Positions 23,472 to 32,431 of a DNA stretch of 64,000 bases are shown piece after piece. The first letter of the stretch is position 1. Every line of letters starts with the position of its first letter. The notes below the pieces were generated by a model. That model was not told where the DNA came from. It saw only the letters and a program-made list of their open reading frames with translations, and did no database searches. Source of the stretch: an uncultured Lachnospiraceae bacterium (GTDB taxonomy: Bacteria; Bacillota; Clostridia; Lachnospirales; Lachnospiraceae). The DNA lies in contig CAJUNR010000018.1 in NCBI GenBank assembly GCA_910587765.1, forward strand, positions 23,492-87,491, given 5' to 3'. A program made the position numbers and the translations under genes.

Positions 23472-24355
23472 TATTTGTCACCTCCGCAATTTCCGCAGCC
23501 GCCATGATGGGTATCGCCCTCCTGGTACTTCAGAAGGCGTCTTCCCTCTTCCGTCTTATACATGGCCGCTCTTTTCATAGCCTGCTCAAAATCAATCTTA
23601 TGGCCGTCAAATTCCGGTCCGTCCACACATGCAAATTTCACCTCGTCACCCACAAGCACACGGCAGGCTCCGCACATACCGGTTCCGTCCACCATGATGG
23701 GATTCATGCTCACAATCGTGGGAATGCCCAGCTTCTTCGTCGTCAGACAGGCAAATTTCATCATGATCATGGGGCCGATCGCCACGCACAGATCGTAATG
23801 ATGCCCTTCGCTGACCAGCTTCTCCAGCATGGCCGTGCCCACACCGTGGAATCCGTAGCTTCCGTCGTCCGTACAAAGATACAGGTTGCCGACTTTGCTC
23901 ATCTCCTCCTCCAGAATCAGAAGGTCCTTCGTCCTTGCGCCCACAATGATATCGCACTCGATTCCGTGGTCATGCAGCCACTTTGCCTGCGGATAGACCG
24001 GAGCCGTACCGACGCCGCCGGCGATGAAAACGACTTTCTTCTTCTTCACTTCCTCGAAATCGTCCGTCACCAGTTCGGACGGCCGTCCGAGAGGCCCTAC
24101 AAAGTCGGCAATCTCGTCTCCCGCTTTCAGAGCCATCAGCTTGTGCGTGGACACGCCGATCGGCTGGAACGCCAGCGTGATCGTTCCCGCCTCTCTGTCA
24201 TAATCGCAGATCGTCAGCGGAATGCGCTCCGCAGTTTCATCTACTCTTACAATAATGAACTGTCCCGGCTCGCAGGACTTTGCTACACGCGGTGCATGGA
24301 TGACCTGCTTGTAGACCGCTGCAGAGAGCTTCTCTGCTTCCAAAATCTTAAACAT
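23471..24355 (-). CDS. nfnA: NfnA: small subunit of NADH-dependent ferredoxin:NADP oxidoreductase
   Basis: 294 residues from ATG 24355, behind AGGAGGAAGCG. It is a ferredoxin-NADP reductase-type flavoprotein: an FAD-binding beta barrel (RIPLTICDYD), an NAD-binding part (FIAGGVGTAPVYPQ), and a Cys-rich end for the Fe2S2 cluster (GTGMCGACRVLVG, FACVDGPEFDGH). The C-terminus ends in a short Gly/Cys tail. With NfnB it forms the electron-bifurcating complex. Homologues are also called sulfide dehydrogenase subunit B. Confidence 0.92.
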   Translation of the reverse strand: MFKILEAEKLSAAVYKQVIHAPRVAKSCEPGQFIIVRVDETAERIPLTICDYDREAGTITLAFQPIGVSTHKLMALKAGDEIADFVGPLGRPSELVTDDFEEVKKKKVVFIAGGVGTAPVYPQAKWLHDHGIECDIIVGARTKDLLILEEEMSKVGNLYLCTDDGSYGFHGVGTAMLEKLVSEGHHYDLCVAIGPMIMMKFACLTTKKLGIPTIVSMNPIMVDGTGMCGACRVLVGDEVKFACVDGPEFDGHKIDFEQAMKRAAMYKTEEGRRLLKYQEGDTHHGGCGNCGGDK

Positions 24356-24371
24356 ACGCTTCCTCCTAAAT

Positions 24372-24400
24372 ATTGTAGCAATTTTACCCAACAACTACAA
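24372..24400 (-). promoter_or_regulatory. Predicted promoter of nfnAB
   Basis: TTGTAG (24395-24400), 17-bp spacer, TACAAT (24372-24377) on the minus strand, 17 bp before the nfnA start. Confidence 0.6.
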
Positions 24401-24449
24401 ATGAACTTCTTTTATCATAATGTAAAATTACTGAAATTTCAACAAAAAC

Positions 24450-25337
24450 TTATGGAATTGCCGGTTCTTCTGCCGGTATGCCAGTATTTTCCTCCTCCGG
24501 CGTCTCTATAATTTCCGACACATTGTAGCTTGCCTCCGTGATCGCGCTGCTTCCTCCGTCTTCCGCCACGGAGACCGCCTGCAGCACGGTGTGCCCTGGT
24601 GCGATGTAAACCGGCCCCTGATAAAGCTTTGAGTGGAGGCCCGGTTCCTCCCCGTTGGTCGTATAATAGATTCGGCAGCCCTCCCCCGCCGTAATAGTCA
24701 CGGAGATTCCGCCCTCATAGGAGCCGGACGGAACGCTGAACACCGGCTCGTCCGGATACTGAAACGACACATAATAGGTGCCGGACGCTTCCTCGCTCTG
24801 CACGCCGTCGTCGCAGATAAAGACCGCCCGCACCACCGTCGTTCCTTCTCCAATGGAAACGGGAGTACGGTAGACCGCGCTCCCTTCATCCGGGGTCGTC
24901 CCGTCCATGGTGTAATGGATCTCGCCCTGGCGGTTCCCGCCATACAGGATCGTCAGCATCGGGGAATAGCTGTAGGCTCCCGGCTGCGTACCAAACTGCG
25001 GCCTCTCGACCAGCACCGGCGTCACCTCCGGCAGCACTTCCTCCTCCGGCTCCGCGGCCGTCCCCTCCGTCGGCAGCACATACTGATAGGCCGAGCGATA
25101 GCACAGAAGGCCGAGAATTGCCAAAGACACGCCCGCCAGGCCGCAGCGCCACCGCCGCCTGGAAACAGTCCGAACGTTTCCCCCTGCTGCGGATGCCCCC
25201 CTGTCGCGCACTTCCTCGGTTCCAATCGCAATATCTTCCGCCGGATTGTAATCCGGAACCATCTGGACGGCGGTTCCGCACTTTTCACAGTAGATTTTAT
25301 CGTCAGGTATTTCCGCACCGCACCTCTGACATTTCAT
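24450..25337 (-). CDS. Zinc-ribbon membrane protein with two chitobiase C-terminal-like domains
   Basis: 295 residues. A zinc ribbon opens the protein (CQRCGAEIP...CEKCGTAV, residues 3-22), then a linker, one membrane segment at about 65-83, and two beta-rich repeats that fit the chitobiase/beta-hexosaminidase C-terminal fold (IHYTMDGTTPDEGS and IYYTTNGEEPGLHS). The tail is Glu/Pro-rich. The topology puts the ribbon inside and the repeats outside. Such proteins are common in Lachnospiraceae; the ligand is unknown. It is downstream of ftsK by 45 bp and likely cotranscribed. Confidence 0.85.
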   Translation of the reverse strand: MKCQRCGAEIPDDKIYCEKCGTAVQMVPDYNPAEDIAIGTEEVRDRGASAAGGNVRTVSRRRWRCGLAGVSLAILGLLCYRSAYQYVLPTEGTAAEPEEEVLPEVTPVLVERPQFGTQPGAYSYSPMLTILYGGNRQGEIHYTMDGTTPDEGSAVYRTPVSIGEGTTVVRAVFICDDGVQSEEASGTYYVSFQYPDEPVFSVPSGSYEGGISVTITAGEGCRIYYTTNGEEPGLHSKLYQGPVYIAPGHTVLQAVSVAEDGGSSAITEASYNVSEIIETPEEENTGIPAEEPAIP

Positions 25338-25382
25338 ATCCGACCCTGTTTCCTTTCCGTCCGCTCACGGAAGCATTCCTTC

Positions 25383-27986
25383 CTAGAGGTACTCTTCCAC
25401 ATACTGCTTAAACTCCTCCATGGACATCAGTATCTTTCTCGGCTTCGTCCCCTCTTCCTCGCCGACGACTCCCGCCTCCGCCAGTTGATCCATGATTCTT
25501 GCCGCACGGTTGAAACCGACCTTGAACCATCGCTGAAGCATGCCGATGGACGCCTTGTCTTTTTCGATCAGGAATTTCCCGGCCTTCTCAAAAAGCTCGT
25601 CCCGGTCGCTGCCTCCGCCCGTCTCCGCCAGAGAAGCGCTCTCCACCGCCGCCTGCATCTGTTTCATCTGTTCGTTCATCCGCTCCTCCATGCCGCTATC
25701 CGTGCCGCCGCACTGGCTGCTCAGATACTCCACGACGGCGCTGACTTCCGCGTCCGATACAAAAGCGCCCTGAACACGCAGGGGTTTCGGCAGGCCGGAG
25801 GGAGCGAACAGCATATCGCCTTTTCCCAGAAGCTTTTCGGCCCCGTTCATATCGAGAATCGTTCTCGAATCCACGCCCGAAGACACCGCGAAGGCGATTC
25901 TGGAGGGCATATTGGCTTTGATCAGTCCCGTAATGACGTTGACGGAAGGCCGCTGCGTCGCAATGATCAGGTGGATCCCCGCCGCGCGGGCAAGCTGCGC
26001 CAGACGGCAGATAGCATCCTCCACTTCTCCCGGCGCCACCATCATCAGATCCGCCAGCTCGTCGACAATGATCACAATCTGGGGCATCTTCTCCGGCTTG
26101 TGGTCGTCCTCGATCTCCGCGATGGAATCGATCTTGCTGTTGTACCCTTCTATGTTGCGGACGTTGATCTCGGCAAACCGGTTATATCTTCCCATCATTT
26201 CCGTCACGGCCCAGTTCAGCGCTCCCGACGCTTTCTTCGGATCCGTCACCACCGGAATCAGAAGGTGCGGTATCCCGTTATACGCGCTCAGCTCAACCAC
26301 CTTGGGGTCGATCATGATCAGCTTGACCTCCTCCGGACGCGCCTTATACAGAATGCTCATAATCAGCGTATTGATACAGACCGATTTTCCGGATCCGGTC
26401 GCGCCTGCGATGAGGAGGTGCGGCATCTTCGCGATGTCCGTCACCATAATATTGCCGCCGATGTCCTTTCCCACCGCAAAGGCAATCCGCGATTTGTGAT
26501 TTCTGAACTCTGCGGCTTCAAAAAGCTCCCGCAGCAGGACGGTTGAATTTTCCTTGTTCGGCACCTCGATTCCCACCGCCGCCTTTCCCGGAATCGGCGC
26601 CTCCATACGGATATCCGGAACCGCCAGATTGAGCTTGATGTCATCGGAAAGCGCAATAATCTTGCTTACCTTTACCCCATGCGCGGGCTGGACCTCGAAT
26701 CTGGTCACCGCCGGTCCCTGGCTCACATTGGTTACCGTGGCGTTCACCCCGAAATCTTCCATGATCTGCTGAAGATGCCGCGCCGTCTCCTGAAGCTGCA
26801 GGGAGACGTCCTTTTTCCCACTCTCCCGTTTGGGCGCCGTCAGCAGCGTAACCGGCGGAAAGCGGTACTCCGCCGACGTATCCTGCAAGGTTCCCGGCGT
26901 TTTCTCCTCCGGTTCGGCAAACGCCGGCTTCGGCTCCTCGCGAACCGGCCGTTCTCCGGAACCGGCGGCCGTAATCTGCGGTTCTGACTGCCGGCTCCGA
27001 CCGCGCAGCCGTTCTTCTTCCAGTTCCCTGCGGCTGAGCGCGTTTTTCAGCAGATCCTCCTCGTCAAACGGTATCTCCACGGGCTCCGCGTCCTCCTGCG
27101 GACTTTCCTCCCGCCCGCCGGCATCCGCCTCCTCCGCACGTCTGCGCGCCTTTGATTTATGGATCGTAATCGGCCCGGAACCGTCTTTCTCCTCCGTTTC
27201 GGGCGGTTCCGGCCGCTCCGCCGCCGTGATCTCCTGCAGTCCGTTCTCCTGTCTGGGAATCGTCAGATCCGCGGACACTCCGCTGACCTTCTTCTCCAGA
27301 CGCTGTCTGCGCACCACGGCCGCCTCCCGCCGCCGCTCCATATCCTGCCTGGCGGTCTCATATACTTTCCTGCTTCCCCTGGACATTCCCCGCACGAAGG
27401 AACGCTCCGTAACGATCACAATGCAGATAATCAAAACGCCCACCAGAACCAGATAAGCGCCGATCAGACCGAACGCCTCCCGTAAAACGCCGGACACCAG
27501 ACCGCCGATCAGACCGCCGCCGGTCCGCTCTTTCGCGCAGTATGTATAAAGCTCCTTCCAGCCATGTACGTCCGCATGGGTCATCGTGAACAGATGCAGC
27601 AGCGCGCCCACCGATATAGAACCGAGAACCGCCCCCACAATCTTGATCGTGGCGATCAGGTTCTCGCGGTTCGCCAGTGAAAACAGCACCAGCAGAAGCA
27701 CGACCGCCGGGAACACATAGGCAAAAAGTCCCATGCACCCGAACAGAAAGCTGCTCATGCCGCCGCCGATTGTGCCGCCGAATCCGAAGTTGCTGAAGAA
27801 GAGGAGGACCGAGGCAATCAGGATGACAACCAGACGAACCTCCGCCCAGATATCGTTTCCCTGTCCTTTATCCGCCTTATACGCATTCGCTGTTTTCTTT
27901 CCCGTATTTTTTCCCGGAGACGCCGTGTTCTTTCTGCTTCCGGTTTTTCTGGTTCCACTCATACTGCCATCCTGTCTTTCTGTCAT
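25383..27986 (-). CDS. ftsK: FtsK/SpoIIIE DNA translocase
   Basis: 867 residues: a basic start, four membrane segments (about 50-190), a long charged linker, and a motor domain with Walker A GATGSGKSVCINTL, Walker B IVIIVDELADLMM, and the C-terminal winged-helix gamma domain (VGFNRAARIMDQLAEAGVVG). It pumps DNA across the septum during division or sporulation and reads oriented KOPS/SRS sites by the gamma domain. The start could also be ATG 27962 (MSGTRK), which has the better AGGA site; the first start lies inside a dispersed repeat copy. Confidence 0.96.
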   Translation of the reverse strand: MTERQDGSMSGTRKTGSRKNTASPGKNTGKKTANAYKADKGQGNDIWAEVRLVVILIASVLLFFSNFGFGGTIGGGMSSFLFGCMGLFAYVFPAVVLLLVLFSLANRENLIATIKIVGAVLGSISVGALLHLFTMTHADVHGWKELYTYCAKERTGGGLIGGLVSGVLREAFGLIGAYLVLVGVLIICIVIVTERSFVRGMSRGSRKVYETARQDMERRREAAVVRRQRLEKKVSGVSADLTIPRQENGLQEITAAERPEPPETEEKDGSGPITIHKSKARRRAEEADAGGREESPQEDAEPVEIPFDEEDLLKNALSRRELEEERLRGRSRQSEPQITAAGSGERPVREEPKPAFAEPEEKTPGTLQDTSAEYRFPPVTLLTAPKRESGKKDVSLQLQETARHLQQIMEDFGVNATVTNVSQGPAVTRFEVQPAHGVKVSKIIALSDDIKLNLAVPDIRMEAPIPGKAAVGIEVPNKENSTVLLRELFEAAEFRNHKSRIAFAVGKDIGGNIMVTDIAKMPHLLIAGATGSGKSVCINTLIMSILYKARPEEVKLIMIDPKVVELSAYNGIPHLLIPVVTDPKKASGALNWAVTEMMGRYNRFAEINVRNIEGYNSKIDSIAEIEDDHKPEKMPQIVIIVDELADLMMVAPGEVEDAICRLAQLARAAGIHLIIATQRPSVNVITGLIKANMPSRIAFAVSSGVDSRTILDMNGAEKLLGKGDMLFAPSGLPKPLRVQGAFVSDAEVSAVVEYLSSQCGGTDSGMEERMNEQMKQMQAAVESASLAETGGGSDRDELFEKAGKFLIEKDKASIGMLQRWFKVGFNRAARIMDQLAEAGVVGEEEGTKPRKILMSMEEFKQYVEEYL

Positions 27987-28104
27987 ATTTCATCCGGACG
28001 CCCGCATAATCGAGCAGGGAAGGTTCATCTTCCCCTGCTCGCGCACCGGGTGTCCGTCAGCCTGCTGACCTGTTTCATCTGGACGCCCGCGTGCATAAAA
28101 CAGG
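27984..28104. repeat. Structured spacer with two copies of the dispersed repeat
   Basis: The plus strand at 28046-28104 matches the repeat at 5066-5124 in the other orientation with about six differences. At 27984-28004 a 21-bp block is identical to part of that repeat. Between them lies a hairpin, GAGCAGGG...CCCTGCTC (28012-28040), that could end transcription from the HPr gene. Confidence 0.7.
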
Positions 28105-28174
28105 ACTCGTCCCAAAGGACCAGTCCTTATATGCCTGCCCATCCTCTTTTCCCGCGCAAAGATCCCTCCGGATT

Positions 28175-28432
28175 TTAAAGGTTTTCCTCAAAAAATGCCA
28201 GCATCTCCTCTGCCGCCACATCCTCATCCGGACCCTCTACCGTCACGGTAACCGTATCCTGGTAACGGATATCCAGACCGATCACCGACATCAGTCTCTT
28301 CAGATCCCCGCTGTTCCCCTTATTGGAGACGACAATGCTGCTTTCAAATTCCTTGGCCAACTGCAGAATCAGTCCCGCCGGCCTTGCATGCATACCGAGT
28401 TCCTCTCTGATCGTGTACTGAAAAGTCTTCAT
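28175..28432 (-). CDS. HPr-family phosphocarrier protein lacking Ser46
   Basis: 85 residues from ATG 28432 behind AGGGAGCT. The active-site motif GMHARPAG puts His at position 15, as in all PTS HPr proteins, so phosphorylation by enzyme I is possible. The regulatory site reads LKRLMS in place of LKSIMG: residue 46 is Arg. HPr kinase therefore cannot phosphorylate it there, and a CcpA corepressor role is unlikely. It may be a secondary HPr or a dedicated carrier. It has its own promoter and no PTS neighbours. Confidence 0.9.
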   Translation of the reverse strand: MKTFQYTIREELGMHARPAGLILQLAKEFESSIVVSNKGNSGDLKRLMSVIGLDIRYQDTVTVTVEGPDEDVAAEEMLAFFEENL

Positions 28433-28502
28433 AGCTCCCTCCTGACTCCGCATACCCTCTCTGACCGCGAACCGGCAAACGCCTGTCCGCTTACTTTTTG
28501 AT

Positions 28503-28531
28503 ATTATACCATAAATACCGGCAAATGTAAA
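28503..28531 (-). promoter_or_regulatory. Predicted promoter of the HPr-like gene
   Basis: TTTACA (28526-28531), 17-bp spacer, TATAAT (28503-28508) on the minus strand. Confidence 0.75.
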
Positions 28532-28537
28532 CGTGAA

Positions 28538-28567
28538 AAAGGAGACGGCTTCCGCACCGTCTCCTTT
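28538..28567 (-). terminator. Terminator after cstA
   Basis: AAAGGAGACGG pairs with CCGTCTCCTTT around an 8-nt loop and is followed by T residues on the minus strand. Confidence 0.9.
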
Positions 28568-28596
28568 GGGATTGCATTCCCGTATGTATCATCCTT

Positions 28597-30321
28597 CTAC
28601 GCGTTCTTCGTATTTTTCCCCATCAGCGTCTGGATGCCCTCGATGACGAGGATCACCGCCAGGACGATCAGAAGCACTGCCAGAACCGTCTGCGCGTAGG
28701 GACCCCAGTCCGCTCCGCCCGCGCCGATCAGGCCGATCTGATCCTTGACGGTCAGAATGAGCGAGCAGATCGTCACAACCATCATAAACGCCATCGGGAA
28801 CAGGAACATCTTGTTATTGCGGCCGATATTGCCAAGCCAGGTCGCCACTGCCAGAAGTCCAAGGCCCGCCAGAAGCTGATTCGCCGCTCCGAACAGTCCC
28901 CAGATCTTCGCGTACCCGGTCATGCCGAGCGCGATGCCGATGACAACCGTGATCGCCGTAGACACATACGGATTCACGAGTGTCTTCTTCCAGCCGCTGT
29001 CCACATCCTTCACCGTCTGTCCCGGCTCCAGCCAGAACTCCTGGAACATGAAACGCGCCAGACGGGTCGCCGTATCCAGAGATGTGAGGCAGAACGCGGA
29101 ATAAGTAAGAACCAGCAGCGTATACAGTACGTTCTGAGCTCCCTGAAGCCCCGGAATCGCCGCTACCATGCCGGCAATACCGCCCGCGAAGATGTCGGTC
29201 GCACCCGCGGTCGTGCCGATCTTTCTCGCATAGGCGATCGCGCACAGCGTCAGAACCGCCAGCACGCACTCCAGAAGCATGCCGCCGTAGGCGATCGGCT
29301 TCGCATCCGTCTCTTTGTCGAGCTGCTTGGAAGTCGTTCCGGAGGACACCAGCGAGTGGAAACCGGAGATCGCGCCGCAGGCAACGGTTGTGAACAGCAC
29401 CGGGAACAGATAGGAGGTCACGCCCGTGCTCTCATTCGTCACCGCAAAACCGGCAAACGCCGGGAACAGCTCCGCGTCAATCGCCGGATGCGCGCCCACA
29501 ACGCCAATCACCGCGATGATCAGCATCGCATACAGCAAAAATGAACTCAGATAATCTCTGGGCTGCAGCAGAATCCACACCGGAGTGACGGAAGCGATCG
29601 CAATGTAAATGCCCACAATGATCATCCACTGATTGTTCGTCAGATAGATCGGATGCCAGTTCATGCCGACCGCCATGATGAGGACGATCGCCAGAACACC
29701 GACGACGGACGCCACGGACATCGGCGCATTCCTTCTGTAGACGCAGAAACCGAAGACAATCGCAATCAGGATAAACAGCAGCGATACCATCGCTACCGAC
29801 GCGTTGGACGCAGACGCCGCGTAATCAACCGCCCCCGCCTCATCCAGCTTCACGCCGAACGTAGAAGCAACGATGGACGCAAACGCAGCTACCACAAGAA
29901 GCAGCGTTAAATAGGCAAAAATCAGAAACAGCCTTTTGGCACGACGGCTCATATTCGCGGAGATAATCTCACCCACCGACTGGCCTTTATGACGGATCGA
30001 CGCAAAAAGCGCTCCAAAATCATGTACGCCTCCGAAGAAGATACCACCCACCAGGATCCAGAGGGTGACCGGAAGCCATCCGAACAATGCCGCATTGATG
30101 GGACCGGTAATCGGTCCTGCACCGGCGATGGACGAGAAGTGATGCCCCATCAAAACCGGCGCTTTCGCGGGAACGTAGTCGACGCCGTCCTCCATGCTGT
30201 GAGCAGGCGTCTCCTCTTTGTTTTCGCCTACGCCCCACTGTCTGCACAGCCAGCCGCCATAAAAGATGTAGCCGACAACCAGTACAGCGATGCTGACGAT
30301 CAGAAGTACTAATGAATTCAT
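28597..30321 (-). CDS. cstA: CstA-family peptide/pyruvate transporter
   Basis: 574 residues with about 16 hydrophobic helices. The CstA signature is near the N-terminus (DYVPAKAPVLMGHHFSSIAG, then GPITGPINAALFGW) and AFCLTSLDTATRLARF lies in the later part. CstA-type carriers import peptides or pyruvate when carbon is short. The start at ATG 30321 follows GAAGGGAGAG; longer in-frame starts are not credible. A gene of unknown function ends 14 bp upstream and shares the transcript. Confidence 0.95.
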   Translation of the reverse strand: MNSLVLLIVSIAVLVVGYIFYGGWLCRQWGVGENKEETPAHSMEDGVDYVPAKAPVLMGHHFSSIAGAGPITGPINAALFGWLPVTLWILVGGIFFGGVHDFGALFASIRHKGQSVGEIISANMSRRAKRLFLIFAYLTLLLVVAAFASIVASTFGVKLDEAGAVDYAASASNASVAMVSLLFILIAIVFGFCVYRRNAPMSVASVVGVLAIVLIMAVGMNWHPIYLTNNQWMIIVGIYIAIASVTPVWILLQPRDYLSSFLLYAMLIIAVIGVVGAHPAIDAELFPAFAGFAVTNESTGVTSYLFPVLFTTVACGAISGFHSLVSSGTTSKQLDKETDAKPIAYGGMLLECVLAVLTLCAIAYARKIGTTAGATDIFAGGIAGMVAAIPGLQGAQNVLYTLLVLTYSAFCLTSLDTATRLARFMFQEFWLEPGQTVKDVDSGWKKTLVNPYVSTAITVVIGIALGMTGYAKIWGLFGAANQLLAGLGLLAVATWLGNIGRNNKMFLFPMAFMMVVTICSLILTVKDQIGLIGAGGADWGPYAQTVLAVLLIVLAVILVIEGIQTLMGKNTKNA

Positions 30322-30335
30322 ACTAACTCTCCCTT

Positions 30336-30857
30336 CTATCTTTTGGTTTGCGAATATAGTACTTTTTTCAAAATTTTCGCCGTACTGTGGCCGCTGCGGT
30401 TCGAATCGACCCTGCTTCTCCCAAGATCGACCACCGCCACATGATAATCCATCCAGCCGTGCAGCGAAAAATGAAAACTTTTGTAAATGCGGCACCTTCT
30501 CAATGCCTTTCTTGCATCCTCATCACAGGTGTCGCAGACAAATACCGGCGTGATAAAAGAATACATATGTCCCGGACCGATATGCAGAAGCGCCATCGCG
30601 TCTTTATGGACGTAATCCCGCCACTGCTCGTACAGCGGAAGCGTCAGATGCGGGATGTTCAGCAGATAAAGAAACTCCTCGCAGTCCGCCGACCACAGCT
30701 CCGCTTTTTTCGACAGCATGTACTTCTGAGAATGCTCAAAAAAATCACAGCGGGCTGTGATCGGAAGCTGCTCGTCACCGAACCGGTGGATATTATAGTA
30801 CGTTTCATAGCTTTTCAGCAGACGCTCCAGGGCAGTCTCCCTCGTATACCGCATCAT
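30336..30857 (-). CDS. Conserved-type protein of unknown function cotranscribed with cstA
   Basis: 173 residues (start uncertain; an in-frame ATG/GTG lies further up to 30887). No signal peptide or membrane segment. Notable are a C-x2-C pair in VFVCDTCDEDARKALRRC, several aromatic and His residues (FHFSLHGWMDYHVAVVD), and a basic end. The paired cysteines could bind metal. Its own promoter at 30934-30962 drives both this gene and cstA, so it probably helps or controls carbon-starvation uptake. I do not recognise the family. Confidence 0.75.
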   Translation of the reverse strand: MMRYTRETALERLLKSYETYYNIHRFGDEQLPITARCDFFEHSQKYMLSKKAELWSADCEEFLYLLNIPHLTLPLYEQWRDYVHKDAMALLHIGPGHMYSFITPVFVCDTCDEDARKALRRCRIYKSFHFSLHGWMDYHVAVVDLGRSRVDSNRSGHSTAKILKKVLYSQTKR

Positions 30858-30933
30858 CGTCTTTCCATTCTGCCTTTCGTCTCTCATTGCCGTAAAAATA
30901 AAAAATTTATAAACTTTCTAAACTTTCTTTAAC

Positions 30934-30962
30934 ATTATAGTACATCCCGCCCCGAAATTCAA
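30934..30962 (-). promoter_or_regulatory. Promoter of the cstA operon
   Basis: TTGAAT (30957-30962, overlapping the end of the pseudouridine synthase gene), 17-bp spacer, TATAAT (30934-30939). The leader carries GAAAGTTTA twice in tandem. Confidence 0.7.
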
Positions 30963-31879
30963 GTCATATTCGCAAGCTTTTCCAGCAGGCGCTGAAAGTA
31001 TTCCGGCATCGGAGCCTCCACCTCAATGTACGCTCCCGTCACCGGGTGAATCAGCCCCAGCACCCCGGCGTGCAGCGCCTGTCCGTTCAGATGATACGGA
31101 TCCTTTGACGCGCCGTACACTGTATCCCCCAGAAGCGGATGATGAATCGAAGCCATATGAACACGGATCTGATGGGTACGGCCGGTCTCCAGCCGGCACT
31201 CGATCAGCGTGTGCTCCCGGAACCGCCGGAGCACACGGTAGTGCGTCACCGCCCGTTTTCCGTTCTTCACGCCGGCCGCCATCTTCCTGCGCTCCGTCGG
31301 ATGCCTGCCGACCGGCGCGTCCACCGTCCCCTCTTCTTCTCTGATCACGCCCGTCACCACGGCCACATACCGGCGCGTGACCGTATGTTCCTTCAACTGC
31401 TCCGCCACATGACGGTGGGCGAGGTCGTTTTTGCACACGACAAGAGCGCCCGTCGTATCGCGGTCGATCCGATGGACGATTCCCGGGCGCAGAACGCCGT
31501 TAATTGCAGACAGCCGGCCCTGACAGTGATACAGAACCGCGTTCACCAGCGTCCCGGTGCGATGCCCGGCGGCGGGATGCACGACCATTCCCTTGGGCTT
31601 GTTCACGATCAGAAGATCCTCATCCTCATACAGTATATCCAGAGGAATGTTCTCGGCAGGGATCTGCGGTTCCTCCGGTTCCGGAAGGAAAAGTTCGATC
31701 TGGTCGTCCTCCTCCATCCGGTAGCTCGCCTTCACGGGACGGCCGTTGACCAGCACCTGTTCCTCCCTGATCAGTTTCTGCAGCCAGGACCGGGACCGGT
31801 CCGAAAGGACTGCGCCCAGGTACTTGTCAATCCTCTCTCCCAGAAAATGTTCCTCCGCTTCCAGCCGTATCCGACTCAT
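30959..31879 (-). CDS. RluA/RluD-family pseudouridine synthase
   Basis: 306 residues: an N-terminal S4 RNA-binding domain (RIDKYLGAVLSDRSRSWLQKL) and the catalytic domain with HRIDRDTTGALVV, whose Asp is the catalytic residue, then LETGRTHQIRVHM. It isomerises uridines in 23S rRNA; RluD-type is most likely from the S4 domain. The ATG overlaps the lspA stop (ATGA at 31876-31879), the usual lspA-rluD pairing in Firmicutes. Confidence 0.95.
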   Translation of the reverse strand: MSRIRLEAEEHFLGERIDKYLGAVLSDRSRSWLQKLIREEQVLVNGRPVKASYRMEEDDQIELFLPEPEEPQIPAENIPLDILYEDEDLLIVNKPKGMVVHPAAGHRTGTLVNAVLYHCQGRLSAINGVLRPGIVHRIDRDTTGALVVCKNDLAHRHVAEQLKEHTVTRRYVAVVTGVIREEEGTVDAPVGRHPTERRKMAAGVKNGKRAVTHYRVLRRFREHTLIECRLETGRTHQIRVHMASIHHPLLGDTVYGASKDPYHLNGQALHAGVLGLIHPVTGAYIEVEAPMPEYFQRLLEKLANMT

Positions 31880-32400
31880 GCACGCTCCTTCTTTCTCCTC
31901 TCCAGCAGCAGATTCAGATCCTCATCCTTATAATAGAACAGAATCAACAGCGCCAGGACTGCCGTTCCCACGCTTACATAGATATCCGCCACATTGAAAA
32001 TCGGAAAATCAATCAGACGGAAATAAAAGAAATCCACCACATACGAAAGCCGCAGGCGGTCGATCATATTCCCCCAGGCTCCCGCCAGAATAAAGACGGC
32101 GATCAGGCGCAGCGGCCAGAATTTCCCGTCCTCCGACACGCAGCGGAAAAACCAGATCGCGGCCGCAAACACCGCCAGCCCGATCAGCAGAAACAGCGCC
32201 CTCTGCCCCTGGAGCATTCCGAAAGCCGCCCCCCGGTTTTCCAGATAATGGAGCTCAAACACGCCTTCCCACAAAACCAGAGGCACCTGCCCTTTTAAAA
32301 AACGAACCGCCAGTCCCTTGGTCGCCTGATCCAGCGCGATCAGCAGAAGAGTCGCCAGGGCGACGACCCGGGGCCGGCATAACCATTGATTTATTCTCAT
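31876..32400 (-). CDS. lspA: Lipoprotein signal peptidase LspA
   Basis: 174 residues from ATG 32400, behind GTGAGGAGA. Four membrane helices and the two catalytic Asp motifs are present: GNMIDRLRLSYVVDF and FPIFNVADIYVSVG. LspA cuts the signal peptide after Lgt has lipidated the Cys. A longer upstream frame overlapping aroB is not used. It sits between aroB and the pseudouridine synthase. Confidence 0.97.
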   Translation of the reverse strand: MRINQWLCRPRVVALATLLLIALDQATKGLAVRFLKGQVPLVLWEGVFELHYLENRGAAFGMLQGQRALFLLIGLAVFAAAIWFFRCVSEDGKFWPLRLIAVFILAGAWGNMIDRLRLSYVVDFFYFRLIDFPIFNVADIYVSVGTAVLALLILFYYKDEDLNLLLERRKKERA

Positions 32401-32431
32401 TCTCCTCACGCTCCTGCAATATGAATACGGC

